Shown here in pieces: positions 43,814 to 52,856 of a stretch of 64,000 nucleotides of DNA. Origin of the DNA: Erysipelotrichaceae bacterium. Its GTDB lineage: Bacteria > Bacillota_I > Bacilli_A > Erysipelotrichales > Erysipelotrichaceae. The notes under the pieces are model-generated. The model had not been told where the DNA came from and did not search any database. It saw only the letters and a list, made by a program, of their open reading frames with translations. The position numbers and the translations under genes are program-made. The stretch is from contig JAISTR010000034.1 in assembly GCA_031272515.1 (NCBI GenBank), positions 1-64,000 of the forward strand, given 5' to 3'. How positions within the stretch are numbered: the stretch's first letter is position 1; the number at the start of each line of letters is the position of its first letter.

Positions 43814-45169
43814 TCAGTTGTCAAACTTTTTTTCGATGTCGCGCAGTGCCGAGCGCAGCATTTCATCTTTCTTGAGGTTTTTCTCCAGCTTCTCGATGGC
43901 GTTCATCACGGTTGAGTGATCGCGCTTGCCAAATTCCTCGCCGATGCGGGAGAAGGGCATATCCAGGTATTTCCGGCACAGATACATGGCGATTTTGCGC
44001 GCCACATCCAGGTTTTTGACCCGGGTTTTGGATATCAGCTGACTGCGTGTGATTCCATAGTAGTCACAGACCGCTTTTTTAATCGTGTTGAAGGACATTT
44101 CCGCCTTCGCAAAGGAGGTTTGGCCCTGGAAGGCCTTAAACATCACCACTTCGTCAATCTTGTTTTCGCCTGAGAAGTCGATGGCATAGAAGATGACGCG
44201 GTTGAGTGCCCCGACCAGGTTGCGGATGTCACTGGAACAGTTTTTGGCGATGTAATAGAGCACATCCTGTTCAAAAATCGTTGGATCCGGGCACTTTTCC
44301 TCGATGCGCTGCTTCAGGATTGCCAGCGCGGTATCGAATTCCGGACTGTCGATTCCCACCGATAAACCGGAGGTGAAGCGGCTGATCAAGCGCTGCTCCA
44401 AACCGTTGATTTCGCTGGGATGGCGGTCGCAGGTGAAGACCAGCTGCTTGCGGTTGTTGACCAGAGCGTTGAAGAGGTGGAAGAAAATCTCCGAAATCTT
44501 GTCGGTCCCGGCCAGAAACTGCACATCATCCATCAACAGAACATCCAGGTTCAATAGTTTTTGCTTGTATTGCTCGATCGTTTTATCGCGCAGCGCACTG
44601 ACGGTTTGGGTCACAAAGTCCGTCGTGGAAAGAAGCAGAATCTCTTTATCCGGCAAACGGTTCTTCACGTAGTTGCCCACCGCATGAAGCAGGTGGGTTT
44701 TCCCCAAACCGGAGTTGCCGAAAATAAACAGCGGCGTATAGAATTGGCCGGGGTTGATGGCACAGGCCAAGGCCGCGGAATGGCTTTCGCGATTGGAGTT
44801 GCCTACGATGAAGTTTTCGAATGTATAGGAAGGAAGAACGTTGTCTTCACTGATGATTTCTTCTTTTTGAATCGGGAAGGTGGGGGTTTTTGAGATGCCC
44901 TCTTTATCAAAAACCACTTCGCATTCCACCGGCTGCTGCAGGATCTGGGATAGGCAATCGTTGACGTGGGAGATTTCCGACTCAAAGACCAGCTTGGCCA
45001 TCTTCGTCGGAACCACAATCGTTGCCCGGTTATCAGGACCGACCTCATAGAGTGTCGACTCACTGAAGTAGGTCCGGTAGACAACGTCGTCGAAGTAGTC
45101 TCCGCTGCGGATCTGGTTGAGAACTTCCGTCCAGATGTTCTTTAGATTGAAAGGTGTTACAACTGTCAT
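43814..45169 (-). CDS. dnaA: Chromosomal replication initiator DnaA
   Basis: 451 aa. Domain I (1-80), short linker, AAA+ domain with Walker A GNSGLGKTHLLHAVGN (near 155), Walker B LLMDDVQFLAG, and domain IV with the box-binding signature KRDHSTVMNAIEKL at the C-terminus. ATG at 45169 follows GAAGGAT; longer frames to 45259 lack a site and extend into the origin. DnaA boxes lie on both sides of the gene, fitting autoregulation and a bipartite origin. Confidence 0.97.
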   Translation of the reverse strand: MTVVTPFNLKNIWTEVLNQIRSGDYFDDVVYRTYFSESTLYEVGPDNRATIVVPTKMAKLVFESEISHVNDCLSQILQQPVECEVVFDKEGISKTPTFPIQKEEIISEDNVLPSYTFENFIVGNSNRESHSAALACAINPGQFYTPLFIFGNSGLGKTHLLHAVGNYVKNRLPDKEILLLSTTDFVTQTVSALRDKTIEQYKQKLLNLDVLLMDDVQFLAGTDKISEIFFHLFNALVNNRKQLVFTCDRHPSEINGLEQRLISRFTSGLSVGIDSPEFDTALAILKQRIEEKCPDPTIFEQDVLYYIAKNCSSDIRNLVGALNRVIFYAIDFSGENKIDEVVMFKAFQGQTSFAKAEMSFNTIKKAVCDYYGITRSQLISKTRVKNLDVARKIAMYLCRKYLDMPFSRIGEEFGKRDHSTVMNAIEKLEKNLKKDEMLRSALRDIEKKFDN

Positions 45170-45251
45170 TTTTTTATCCTTCATCCTTACAGGTGTTTTC
45201 ATCATACACGAAATACCACCAAAAAAAAAGGAAAATTTTGCGCCGATTTTT

Positions 45252-45577
45252 TTATCCACATTTCAATTTTTCCGCAAACCCTTTTTAACAAGCGCTTTGC
45301 GGACTTATCCACAGTTATCCACAACTTTTTATTGTGGATAACTTTTCCACAGAAAACCGCCTTTTAAATTTTGTGGATGATTGTGGATATCTTTTTTCCG
45401 TACACAGCTTATCCTCATTAAAAAAGTATTAAAAAAAGCGTTAAAACAAGGTTTTTTTGAGATATCCACATTACGAGAATGCGGTGTATATCTGATAAAA
45501 ACGGTTGTGGATAAGTCGGGTGAAACAAGATTGAAAATTTTCATTTTCAAGCTTTGGAAAATGAAAAGTTATCCACA
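45252..45577. other. oriC: Origin of replication, part upstream of dnaA, with DnaA-box cluster
   Basis: Perfect boxes TTATCCACA at 45252-45260, 45305-45313, 45315-45323 and 45569-45577, and TGTGGATAA at 45333-45341 and 45506-45514. Near matches are at 45343-45351, 45372-45380, 45382-45390 and 45462-45470. An AT-rich stretch (about 45415-45460, runs of A and T) lies between two box groups. The dnaA-purA gap holds no gene and marks the strand switch in gene direction. Confidence 0.93.
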
Positions 45578-45771
45578 ATTCTTTGAGATGTTTGAACAAC
45601 CGCAAAAATTTCCGTTTTGTGAAGAAAATTTCATCTTTTTTTGGCAGGTTTTAAGGTGAGTTCCAAGCACCCCTCGACAGGCAATTGTGTGAAGCTCTAC
45701 GCGTCAGGGAATGTGTGCTAAAATGAGATGTACCAGCATTTGTTTGGTATTGGATCAAGGAGAAATGAAAT

Positions 45772-47061
45772 ATGATAACAGCCATCGTCGGCGCCAACTG
45801 GGGGGACGAAGGAAAGGGGAAGATCACGGATACCTTTGCCGCAAAAAGTGATCTGGTCATCCGTTTTCAGGGCGGCTCCAATGCCGGCCACACCATCCTC
45901 AACCAGCACGGCCGCTTTGCCCTGCATCAACTGCCCTCGGGAATCTTCTATCCCAAGGTGCTCAATCTGATTGCTAACGGCTGCGCCCTCAATGTCGATT
46001 ACCTGATCAAGGAAATTGCCGAAGTAAAAAAGCAGAATGTGGATTTTTCTCTGTACGTCAGCGAGAAGGTACAGATCTTGTTACCAATCCATGTGCTTTT
46101 GGATACCTACCAGGAGGAATATTTGAAAGAGGAGAAGTTCGGTTCCACCAAAAGCGGCATCGGGCCCTTCTTTGCGGATAAATACGCCAAGGCTGGCATC
46201 CAGCTCTGGCAATTGTATGAGGACCCGCAGCTGAAACAAAAAGCGGTTCACCTCTTAAAAAAAATCAACACACTTTTTGTGCATCTCTATCATAAACCGG
46301 CCTATCCGCTGGAAATGTTGCTGGAAGATTTAGAAAGATATAAGAAGGCGATGGCTTTCTACAGGGTCAACAGCGATGCCTTATTGAGAGATGCTATAAA
46401 AGAGCACAAAAAAATCCTCTTGGAAGGGCAGCTGGGGGCCTTGAAGGATTCGGACCATGGTATCTATCCCTATGTGACCTCCTCCTCCACCTTGGCTGGC
46501 TATGCCAGTGTTGGTGCCGGGGTGCCGCCTTATCTGATACAAAACATCATCGCCGTCACCAAGGCCTACAGCTCGGCTGTCGGGGAGGGCCCCTTTGTCA
46601 GCGAGATTTTCGGTGAGGAAGCAGAAGAATTAAGGAAACGCGGTGGCGACCGCGGGGAATACGGGGCCACCACCGGCCGGCCCAGAAGGGTGGGCTGGTT
46701 TGACGCGGTGGCAACCCGGCAGGGCGCTTTTTTGCAAGGGGCAACCGCCCTGGCAGTGACCTGCCTGGATGTCTTGAGCTATTTGAAGGAAATTCCGATG
46801 TGTACCGGCTATCAGCTTGATGGGCAGGTTACAGATGAATTCGGGGTAACCTCCGCTTTGTATAAGGCAAAGCCCGTCTGGCAGGTGTTTGAGGGCTGGC
46901 AAAGCGATATCAAAGGCATTACCGACTATCAAAAACTGCCGCCGCAGGCAAAAACATACCTCAAAGCAATTGAAGCGTTCTGTAAAGTCCCGGTGCGCTA
47001 TATCTCCACCGGACCCCGGCGCGAGGATTTGATTGAAGTGGATTCTTTGGGAGAGATATAA
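45772..47061 (+). CDS. purA: Adenylosuccinate synthetase
   Basis: 429 aa. First step from IMP to AMP using GTP and aspartate. Motifs: GANWGDEGKGKITD (GTP loop, 6-19), GSNAGHTI, the TxxGIGP-type segment as TKSGIGPFFADK, GQLGALKDSDHGIYP, and GEYGATTGRPRRVGWFD region. AAGGAG lies 8 nt upstream of the ATG, and TGC-TAAAAT at about 45716-45723 is a probable -10. It forms an operon with the adenine deaminase gene by a 1-nt TAATG overlap and is the first gene on the right arm of the origin. Confidence 0.96.
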   Translation: MITAIVGANWGDEGKGKITDTFAAKSDLVIRFQGGSNAGHTILNQHGRFALHQLPSGIFYPKVLNLIANGCALNVDYLIKEIAEVKKQNVDFSLYVSEKVQILLPIHVLLDTYQEEYLKEEKFGSTKSGIGPFFADKYAKAGIQLWQLYEDPQLKQKAVHLLKKINTLFVHLYHKPAYPLEMLLEDLERYKKAMAFYRVNSDALLRDAIKEHKKILLEGQLGALKDSDHGIYPYVTSSSTLAGYASVGAGVPPYLIQNIIAVTKAYSSAVGEGPFVSEIFGEEAEELRKRGGDRGEYGATTGRPRRVGWFDAVATRQGAFLQGATALAVTCLDVLSYLKEIPMCTGYQLDGQVTDEFGVTSALYKAKPVWQVFEGWQSDIKGITDYQKLPPQAKTYLKAIEAFCKVPVRYISTGPRREDLIEVDSLGEI

Positions 47062-48770
47062 TGAGCTCTTTTGTCATAGAGAACGTATGGATTTACAAGA
47101 CCCCGCAGCGGACTTTTGAAAAAGGCTCGCTGCGGGTTGTGGATGAGTGTATCTGGGGCTTTGATGAAAAAAAGGAAGGGGACCTTGTCATCGATGGCCA
47201 GGGCGGATATCTGATTCCCGGGCTCATCGACATCCACATGCACATCGAGAGCACCATGACCACCCCGCCCTTGTTTTCGGATGCGGTTTTGGAACACGGA
47301 ACGACCTGCGTGGTGGCAGACCCCCATGAGATTGCCAATGTATTCGGGGTAGAGGGGGTCATCGATTACATGGACCACAAGCAGGATTTGGATGTCTATT
47401 ATGCGATTCCCTCCTGTGTGCCCTCCACCAATGAAATGCTGGAGACCACTGGCGGCAAAATCGGGGTAGAGGAAGTACGGATCCTGGCTAAACACCCCAA
47501 GGTCATCGCCCTGGGGGAAGTCATGAACAACAAGGACGCGACTGCCCAGGAAGAGACATTAACTAAAGCGATTATCAAAGCCTTTCAACAGTCAAAACCG
47601 CAGGCCCCGCTGGAAGGGCATTGCATTGCCAAAACGGAGGCAGAGTGTGCTGCCTATGTGCGTGCAGGGGTGGACTCGGATCACTGCCTGCAGACCCCGG
47701 AATTGATCAAGATGCGAAGCGAAGCCGGAATCTTTCTGGAAATCCAGGAAAAAAGTATTACCCGGGAAAACATCAGAACCCTGACAAAAGGCAACCTGTT
47801 TCCTTTCTTCTGCTTTGTCACGGATGATGTGATGCCGGACCATTTGGTAGAAAATGGTCATTTGGATTATCTTTTGAAGCTGGCCATGGCAGAGTCGATG
47901 CGCTTTGAGGATGCCCTGTATTGTGCAACCTGGACACCAGCGCAACGGATGCAGCTCAAAGAGCGGGGAGCACTGATGCCGGGAAGACTGGCGGATATGG
48001 TACTTCTCTCAGATAAGGAAAACTTCAAAATCGAAAGCGTGTTTAAAAGCGGCAGGCAGGTGGTGGCCAAAGGCAAACTGATAAAGCCAAGCCCCACCCT
48101 GAACTATCCCCAAGAGCGCTGTTTGACCCTGAAAAGAAAACCGGTACAAAAAGAGGATTTTATCCCCAAAGCCAAAGGAACAAAGGTGATATTGCGGGTG
48201 GCGGACCGCAATCCCATCACCACCTACACCAGCGAAGCCGAGGTTGAGGTGACAATTAAAGACGGTGTCATCGACTACCAAAGTGCCGGCCTCAACTTAA
48301 TGGCGGTAGCGGAGCGCTATGGCCACGAAAGCCCGCTGGCCATCGGTTATTTGAAAAACGGCTTGAGCAAAGACAGTGCCGCCGCAACCTCTTGGGCGCA
48401 CGACCACCATAATATCTTAGTCATCGGCAATAACCCCGATAAAATGGCACAGGCGGTGAACCTGCTATTAAAAGAGCAGGGGGGTATTGTCTGTATTGAT
48501 GAGAACAACCACGGGCATTTCTGTCCGCTGCCCTATGGCGGCATCGTCTCCCTTAAGCCAATCAAACAACTGGCGAAAGAGCTTTTGGAAGTACGAAGCG
48601 CGATGCGGTGCTGCGGCTTTGAGGCGGCCAACGAAATCATGTCGCTGGCGACGCTGTCACTGCCGGTTTCCCCGGCTCTCAAGATTACCGACAAGGGGCT
48701 TATCCGGGTGGACACTCAGGCATTGGTCAGTGCGGTTGTAGAAACCAGCCAGGACAAAGAGACAGGTTGA
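47061..48770 (+). CDS. ade: Adenine deaminase
   Basis: 569 aa amidohydrolase that converts adenine to hypoxanthine. The metal-binding DIHMHIEST (near 62), ADPHEIANV, GEVMNN, and EGHCIAKTEAECAAYVRAGVDSDH region are present, as is the C-terminal Ade-type domain (TSWAHDHHNILVIG, GGIVCIDENN). Coupled to purA, it lets the cell balance adenine and hypoxanthine salvage against AMP synthesis from IMP. Confidence 0.95.
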   Translation: MSSFVIENVWIYKTPQRTFEKGSLRVVDECIWGFDEKKEGDLVIDGQGGYLIPGLIDIHMHIESTMTTPPLFSDAVLEHGTTCVVADPHEIANVFGVEGVIDYMDHKQDLDVYYAIPSCVPSTNEMLETTGGKIGVEEVRILAKHPKVIALGEVMNNKDATAQEETLTKAIIKAFQQSKPQAPLEGHCIAKTEAECAAYVRAGVDSDHCLQTPELIKMRSEAGIFLEIQEKSITRENIRTLTKGNLFPFFCFVTDDVMPDHLVENGHLDYLLKLAMAESMRFEDALYCATWTPAQRMQLKERGALMPGRLADMVLLSDKENFKIESVFKSGRQVVAKGKLIKPSPTLNYPQERCLTLKRKPVQKEDFIPKAKGTKVILRVADRNPITTYTSEAEVEVTIKDGVIDYQSAGLNLMAVAERYGHESPLAIGYLKNGLSKDSAAATSWAHDHHNILVIGNNPDKMAQAVNLLLKEQGGIVCIDENNHGHFCPLPYGGIVSLKPIKQLAKELLEVRSAMRCCGFEAANEIMSLATLSLPVSPALKITDKGLIRVDTQALVSAVVETSQDKETG

Positions 48771-48811
48771 AATAAGCGGTTGAATCCGGCAGATTCCCGC
48801 GGATTTTCTGT

Positions 48812-48840
48812 TTGACAAAGCCAGAGCGAGAGACTATTAT
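48812..48840 (+). promoter_or_regulatory. Promoter of tRNA-Pro
   Basis: TTGACA (48812-48817), 17-nt spacer, TATTAT (48835-48840); near-consensus and 20 bp before the tRNA 5' end. Confidence 0.88.
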
Positions 48841-48859
48841 AGAAATGCACCAAAAAAAT

Positions 48860-48936
48860 CGGGGTGTAGCTCAGCTTGGTAGAGCGCTTGGTTCGGGATC
48901 AAGAGGCCGCATGTTCAAATCCTGTCACCCCGACCA
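48860..48936 (+). tRNA. tRNA-Pro (anticodon CGG)
   Basis: 77 nt with encoded CCA. Acceptor CGGGGTG/CACCCCG, D-arm GCTCAGCTTGGTAGAGC, anticodon stem CTTGG/TCAAG around loop TTCGGGA (CGG at its centre), and T-loop TTCAAAT. The T-stem GCATG/CCTGT contains one T-C mismatch where relatives have a G-C pair. It stands alone between ade and a YhhN gene, with its own promoter and terminator. CGG reads only CCG codons, so another proline tRNA must exist. Confidence 0.93.
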
Positions 48937-48948
48937 TTAGAGAGACAG

Positions 48949-48971
48949 ACACAGGATTCCCTGTGTTTTTT
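48949..48971 (+). terminator. Terminator after tRNA-Pro
   Basis: ACACAGG-ATTC-CCTGTGT followed by TTTTT, 12 bp past the CCA end. Confidence 0.85.
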
Positions 48972-48991
48972 CTTCCCGGGAAGGAGCCGTT

Positions 48992-49648
48992 ATGTTAGTA
49001 GCTCTGTGTGTATTGGAAGCAGTTGCGGTATTCTGGTTGGTTCACGCCAGTGTCAATCAGCACTACCACCGTTTATGGGTGAAGCTTTTAGCCTGTTCTG
49101 GCTTTGTGCTGATTGCCATCTACACCATCAACCAACATACACCCCTGATTACCTCCTGGCTGATGTTATTGGGCTTATTATTGAGCTGGTTTGGGGACAT
49201 GCTTTTGGGTTCCTACCGCATCATCCGCCGTTTCCGTATCTATATCATGGGCGTCATCTGTTTCTTCTTCGCCCAGTGTACCTATATTGCCGGGTTCTCC
49301 ACGATTGAGGATCCATTCATCCTGCCGTTTCTGTTTGCGGCTTTGTGCATTGCCTATCTGATCAGCCAGCGCCACCAATTGACAGGAAACTATGTCAACC
49401 TTTATCCAATCATCTATTTCTATGGCTTTTCTTTGGGCTTTGCGGGCGGTTATGGCGTGCAGCTGCTTTTTAACCAGAGTATTACCTGGGTATTACCGGC
49501 AGGCATCATCCTGTTTCTGGCTTCTGACTGCATCCTGTTTCAGCGCTTTCGCAAAAGCGGCAGGCAGAAATGGCATGAGCCGGCTTACCTGATTCTCTAC
49601 AACCTGGGACAAAGCCTGATTGCCCTGAGCCTGTTGTGGTTTCGTTGA
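48992..49648 (+). CDS. YhhN family membrane protein (lysoplasmalogenase-like)
   Basis: 218 aa with about eight hydrophobic helices. Family features are the GDMLL segment (near residue 68), a tyrosine-rich YPIIYFYGFSLGF helix, the SDCILFQRFRKS motif (near 178) and the C-terminal YLILYNLGQSLIALSLLWFR helix. Eukaryotic and some bacterial members hydrolyse lysoplasmalogens; plasmalogens occur in anaerobic bacteria, so such a role is plausible but inferred. AAGGAG precedes the ATG. It shares no operon with the tRNA. Confidence 0.8.
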   Translation: MLVALCVLEAVAVFWLVHASVNQHYHRLWVKLLACSGFVLIAIYTINQHTPLITSWLMLLGLLLSWFGDMLLGSYRIIRRFRIYIMGVICFFFAQCTYIAGFSTIEDPFILPFLFAALCIAYLISQRHQLTGNYVNLYPIIYFYGFSLGFAGGYGVQLLFNQSITWVLPAGIILFLASDCILFQRFRKSGRQKWHEPAYLILYNLGQSLIALSLLWFR

Positions 49649-49672
49649 TTTTTTTAGTGAAACAGCTATAAT
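49645..49672 (+). promoter_or_regulatory. Promoter of the DivIC/FtsB-like gene
   Basis: TTGATT (49645-49650), 16-nt spacer, TATAAT (49667-49672), overlapping the stop of the YhhN gene. AAGGAGG follows before the ATG at 49700. Confidence 0.75.
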
Positions 49673-49699
49673 GAGGTTACCAACCAAGGAGGTGCAGCA

Positions 49700-50047
49700 A
49701 TGGCAAAGAAGGTAAAAACCGTCAAAGTCAAAAAAAAGCGGAAGCTCAATGTGCGTTCGCTGTTTACCAAGTTATTCAGCGTTGCCCTGCTGGCCTTGTC
49801 CGGTTTTCTGATTTATCTGATTGTCAATGAAGTCAAGGACACCCTGCGGCTGTCCCAGGAATATGATTTGGCCAAGGAAAAACTGGCGCTGGTCCAGCTG
49901 GAGAACCAGCAGCTCACCGAGCAGGTGGAAAAGCTGCAGGACCCCGATTATATCCGTAACTATGTCCGGGGAGAGTACTTCTTCTCCAATCCCGGGGAAC
50001 AGGTGTTTCACCTGCCCGGGCTCAATGATGAAGAAAGTGAGCCCTGA
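49700..50047 (+). CDS. Septum formation initiator, DivIC/FtsB family
   Basis: 115 aa. A basic N-terminus (AKKVKTVKVKKKRK) precedes one transmembrane helix (about 28-48) and a leucine-rich coiled coil (about 52-90, LALVQLENQQLTEQVEKL), then the family segment DPDYIRNYVRGEYFFSNPGE. This bitopic topology is that of DivIC/FtsB, which forms the FtsLBQ-type divisome complex. It is followed by a terminator and the HD-domain gene, as in other Bacillota. Confidence 0.85.
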   Translation: MAKKVKTVKVKKKRKLNVRSLFTKLFSVALLALSGFLIYLIVNEVKDTLRLSQEYDLAKEKLALVQLENQQLTEQVEKLQDPDYIRNYVRGEYFFSNPGEQVFHLPGLNDEESEP

Positions 50048-50049
50048 CC

Positions 50050-50075
50050 AAAGCAGGTTTGACCTGCTTTTTTTT
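50050..50075 (+). terminator. Terminator after the DivIC-like gene
   Basis: AAAGCAGG-TTTGA-CCTGCTTT followed by TTTTT, just past the stop. Confidence 0.85.
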
Positions 50076-50085
50076 GAGGTAACCC

Positions 50086-51303
50086 ATGTTCACCCGTCTG
50101 CCTGAAGAAAAAGTCATCCGCGATCCCATCCATGAGTACATCCATGTGGAGTACCAGATTATCTGGGACTGCATCAATGCCTGTGAATTTCAGCGTCTGC
50201 GCCACATCCGCCAGCTGGGCTCGGCGGTGATGGTGTACCCGACCGCCGAGCACTCGCGCTTTTCGCACAGCCTTGGCGCCTATGAGATCTGCCGCCGGCT
50301 GTTAAAGGAAGTCAAGGGTTTACAGGTAAGCAGCTATGATGAGGTTGCGGTGCTTTTGGCGGCGCTTTTGCATGACCTTGGACACGGACCTTTCTCCCAC
50401 TCCTTTGAAGCCATCTCCCGCATCCATCATGAAGAGATGACCAAACGGCTGCTGCTTGGCCCCAGTGAAATCTTTGATATTTTAAAAAAAGGGGACAAGG
50501 ATTTACCGCAGGCCGTCGCGGCCATCATCGACCACAGCCATGCCAATCCGCTTTTGACACAACTGATCAGCTCCCAGCTGGATGTCGACCGCATGGACTA
50601 CCTGTTAAGGGATGCCTACTGTACCGGTACCACCTATGGTGACTTTGATTTGGAGCGCATCATCCGCACCCTGCGCACCAGCGACAACAAGCTGGTGATC
50701 AAACAAAGCGGCATGCACGCCATTGAGGACTACATCATGGCCAGGTATCACATGTACTGGCAGGTCTATTATCATCCGGTTTCCCGCAGCTATGAAATCT
50801 TACTTTCCAAGCTCTTTGAGCGGTTATTTCATAACAGCCGCCAGGATCCGTTTCTGGTATCCCGTTATCCGATGTTTGGCTGGCTGTTTCAAAAGGAGGA
50901 ACCCTCCTTGAAAGAGTTCATCAAGCTGCAGGACGCCGCGTGCCTGTATGGCTTTGGCGAACTTTGCGAGGATGAAGACCCGATCCTGCGGGATCTGGCA
51001 GACCGCTTGTTGAACCGCCGGCTCTTTGGCTACCAGGATTACATCAATGAGCAGCAACAAAAACAGATTACAAAAAAGGTGGAGGCTGCCGGCTATGATG
51101 TCCGCTATTACCTGGCCACTGACAGCTACAGCCAAACCCCCTATACGCCCTACAAGGAATCCGGGGCTTCGGTCATCTGGGTTTTGGGCAATGACAACAA
51201 GGTCCACGAGCTCTCCGAGGTTTCACTGTTGGTAAAAGCGATCATCCATGGCGAGGTCAAGCAGGACCATAAAATCTACTACCCCAAGGAGGTAAAACCA
51301 TGA
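50086..51303 (+). CDS. HD-domain phosphohydrolase (YwfO/dNTPase-like)
   Basis: 405 aa. HD motif in LLHDLGHGPFSHSFE (near 98), upstream RLRHIRQLGSAVMVYPTAEHSRFSHSLG region and downstream DVDRMDYLLRDAY, all typical of the SAMHD1/YwfO group of (d)NTP triphosphohydrolases. The protein is soluble. GAGGTAACCC precedes the ATG. It overlaps the peptidase gene by 4 nt and opens a four-gene run (HD, peptidase, NusG-II, then DUF1934 under its own promoter). Confidence 0.9.
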   Translation: MFTRLPEEKVIRDPIHEYIHVEYQIIWDCINACEFQRLRHIRQLGSAVMVYPTAEHSRFSHSLGAYEICRRLLKEVKGLQVSSYDEVAVLLAALLHDLGHGPFSHSFEAISRIHHEEMTKRLLLGPSEIFDILKKGDKDLPQAVAAIIDHSHANPLLTQLISSQLDVDRMDYLLRDAYCTGTTYGDFDLERIIRTLRTSDNKLVIKQSGMHAIEDYIMARYHMYWQVYYHPVSRSYEILLSKLFERLFHNSRQDPFLVSRYPMFGWLFQKEEPSLKEFIKLQDAACLYGFGELCEDEDPILRDLADRLLNRRLFGYQDYINEQQQKQITKKVEAAGYDVRYYLATDSYSQTPYTPYKESGASVIWVLGNDNKVHELSEVSLLVKAIIHGEVKQDHKIYYPKEVKP

Positions 51304-52463
51304 ATCCCAAAATGCACCGCCAAGCTTTGAAAAAGCTGCTTCCAAACAAAGTGACAGCCGTGCTTTGTTCAGGATCACTGATTAACAGCACCGCCGACCT
51401 GTTTTATCCGTTTGAAGTCAACCGCAACTTCTATTATTTAACCGGCATCATCTGGCCGAATGTGGTTTTGACGATAGAAGAAAAAGGGGAGATTCTCTGG
51501 ATTGAAAAGACCGACCCCGTCAGGGCCAAATGGATTGGCGGCCTGTTAAACAAAAAGGAAGCGGCACTCACCTCCGGGATCAAGGATGTCCGCTATCTGG
51601 ATGACTTTGCGCTCTGGCTCAAGGACAAGCCCAATATTGTCATCGACCGCAAGGCCAAAAACCTGCGCGACGACATTCAACCCAACCCGGAGCTGGACTA
51701 TGACCTGTTCCCGGTGCTTGCCAAGCTGCGCTCGGTTAAATCCGAAGAAGAGATTGCGGAGATATCCAAGGCCATTAGGATCACCCATGAAGCCTTGGAC
51801 AATGTATTGGCACACATGAAGCCCGGCATGCATGAATATGAATACGCGGCCGACTTCCTTTATATCCTCAACCGCCACCAAAGCCCGGAGGCCTTTGAGA
51901 GCATCGTTGCCGGCGGCCCGCGGGCAACGATCCTGCACAATGTATTAAACAATTCGCTTGTCAAAGACGGGGAGCTCTGCCTCTTTGATGTGGGCGCAAC
52001 CGCAAAGCTGTACTGCGCGGACATCTCCCGGACCTATCCGGTCAACGGCAAGTTCACAAACCGCCAAAAGGAGATCTACCAGATCGTCCTGGATGGCCAG
52101 GACAAGGTCTTTGATGCCATAAGGCCGGGCATTACCACCGGCCAGCTCAACCAGATTCTTGTCAACCACTATGAAGACGCCCTCAAGCGGGCAAAGGTCA
52201 TTAAGCACAGTGACGAGGTCCGGGAGTACTACTACCATGGCGTCAGCCACTCGCTGGGACTGGATTGCCACGATGTCGGCATCACCAAGGAAACACCACT
52301 GGTCCCGGGGATGGTCATCACCGTCGAGCCCGGCTTATATCTGCGCAAAGAGGGCATTGGTATCCGCATTGAGGATGATGCCCTGGTGACAAAAACCGGC
52401 AGCCAAAACCTGTCTGAGGAAATACCCAAGCGGGCAGGGGAGATTGAGGAAAGGCTGGCATGA
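51300..52463 (+). CDS. Xaa-Pro aminopeptidase/dipeptidase (M24B)
   Basis: 387 aa. Creatinase-type N-terminal domain (1-170) and a pita-bread catalytic domain with the metal ligands Asp in FDVGATAKLYCADISRTYPV (two Asp), His in HGVSHSLGLDCHDVG, and two Glu in TVEPGLY and IRIEDD. It cleaves X-Pro bonds and probably recycles peptides in the cytoplasm. Coupled to genes on both sides by 4-nt overlaps. Aminopeptidase P and prolidase cannot be told apart here. Confidence 0.92.
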   Translation: MNPKMHRQALKKLLPNKVTAVLCSGSLINSTADLFYPFEVNRNFYYLTGIIWPNVVLTIEEKGEILWIEKTDPVRAKWIGGLLNKKEAALTSGIKDVRYLDDFALWLKDKPNIVIDRKAKNLRDDIQPNPELDYDLFPVLAKLRSVKSEEEIAEISKAIRITHEALDNVLAHMKPGMHEYEYAADFLYILNRHQSPEAFESIVAGGPRATILHNVLNNSLVKDGELCLFDVGATAKLYCADISRTYPVNGKFTNRQKEIYQIVLDGQDKVFDAIRPGITTGQLNQILVNHYEDALKRAKVIKHSDEVREYYYHGVSHSLGLDCHDVGITKETPLVPGMVITVEPGLYLRKEGIGIRIEDDALVTKTGSQNLSEEIPKRAGEIEERLA

Positions 52464-52795
52464 TTAAAAAAAAGGAATTGCTTTTTCTGTCAATCTTAGC
52501 GCTGGCCTTGTTATCAGGCTGGCTGTTTTTGTCCTCTATCAAAAAAGAAACCACGATTGTGGAAGTCCGCTACAAGGACGACTCGATTCTTTTGACCTTT
52601 GACATCGACAAGGATGCCACTTATGAGGTCTATGGCGATGTCGGGGTGGTGCATATCGAAGTAAAGGATGGCCGCTACCGGGTTTATGACGTGGACTGTC
52701 CCAATCACATCTGTGAAAAAATGGGTTGGATTGACAAGGGCAGCGTGAACGGCATTACCTGTTTGCCCAACGGAATTTACATATTCCAGAAATGA
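52460..52795 (+). CDS. Membrane-anchored NusG domain II protein
   Basis: 111 aa. An N-terminal helix (about 6-26) anchors a small beta domain with the NusG_II pattern (YEVYGDVGVVHIEVKDGRYRV, then DCPNHICEKMGWI and the end LPNGIYIFQK). Exported NusG_II proteins with a Cys pair (DCPNHIC) are common in Bacillota; function is unknown. It overlaps the peptidase gene by 4 nt. DUF1934 follows under a strong own promoter. Confidence 0.85.
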   Translation: MIKKKELLFLSILALALLSGWLFLSSIKKETTIVEVRYKDDSILLTFDIDKDATYEVYGDVGVVHIEVKDGRYRVYDVDCPNHICEKMGWIDKGSVNGITCLPNGIYIFQK

Positions 52796-52819
52796 TTTTT
52801 GAAGCGCATATCAATTTTC

Positions 52820-52847
52820 TTGACAAACCCTTTATTCTCGATATAAT
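52820..52847 (+). promoter_or_regulatory. Consensus promoter directly before the DUF1934 gene
   Basis: TTGACA (52820-52825), 16-nt spacer, TATAAT (52842-52847). The predicted start (near 52854) is 3 nt before the ATG at 52857, so the transcript would be nearly leaderless. Confidence 0.85.
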
Positions 52848-52856
52848 GCAATGGAA

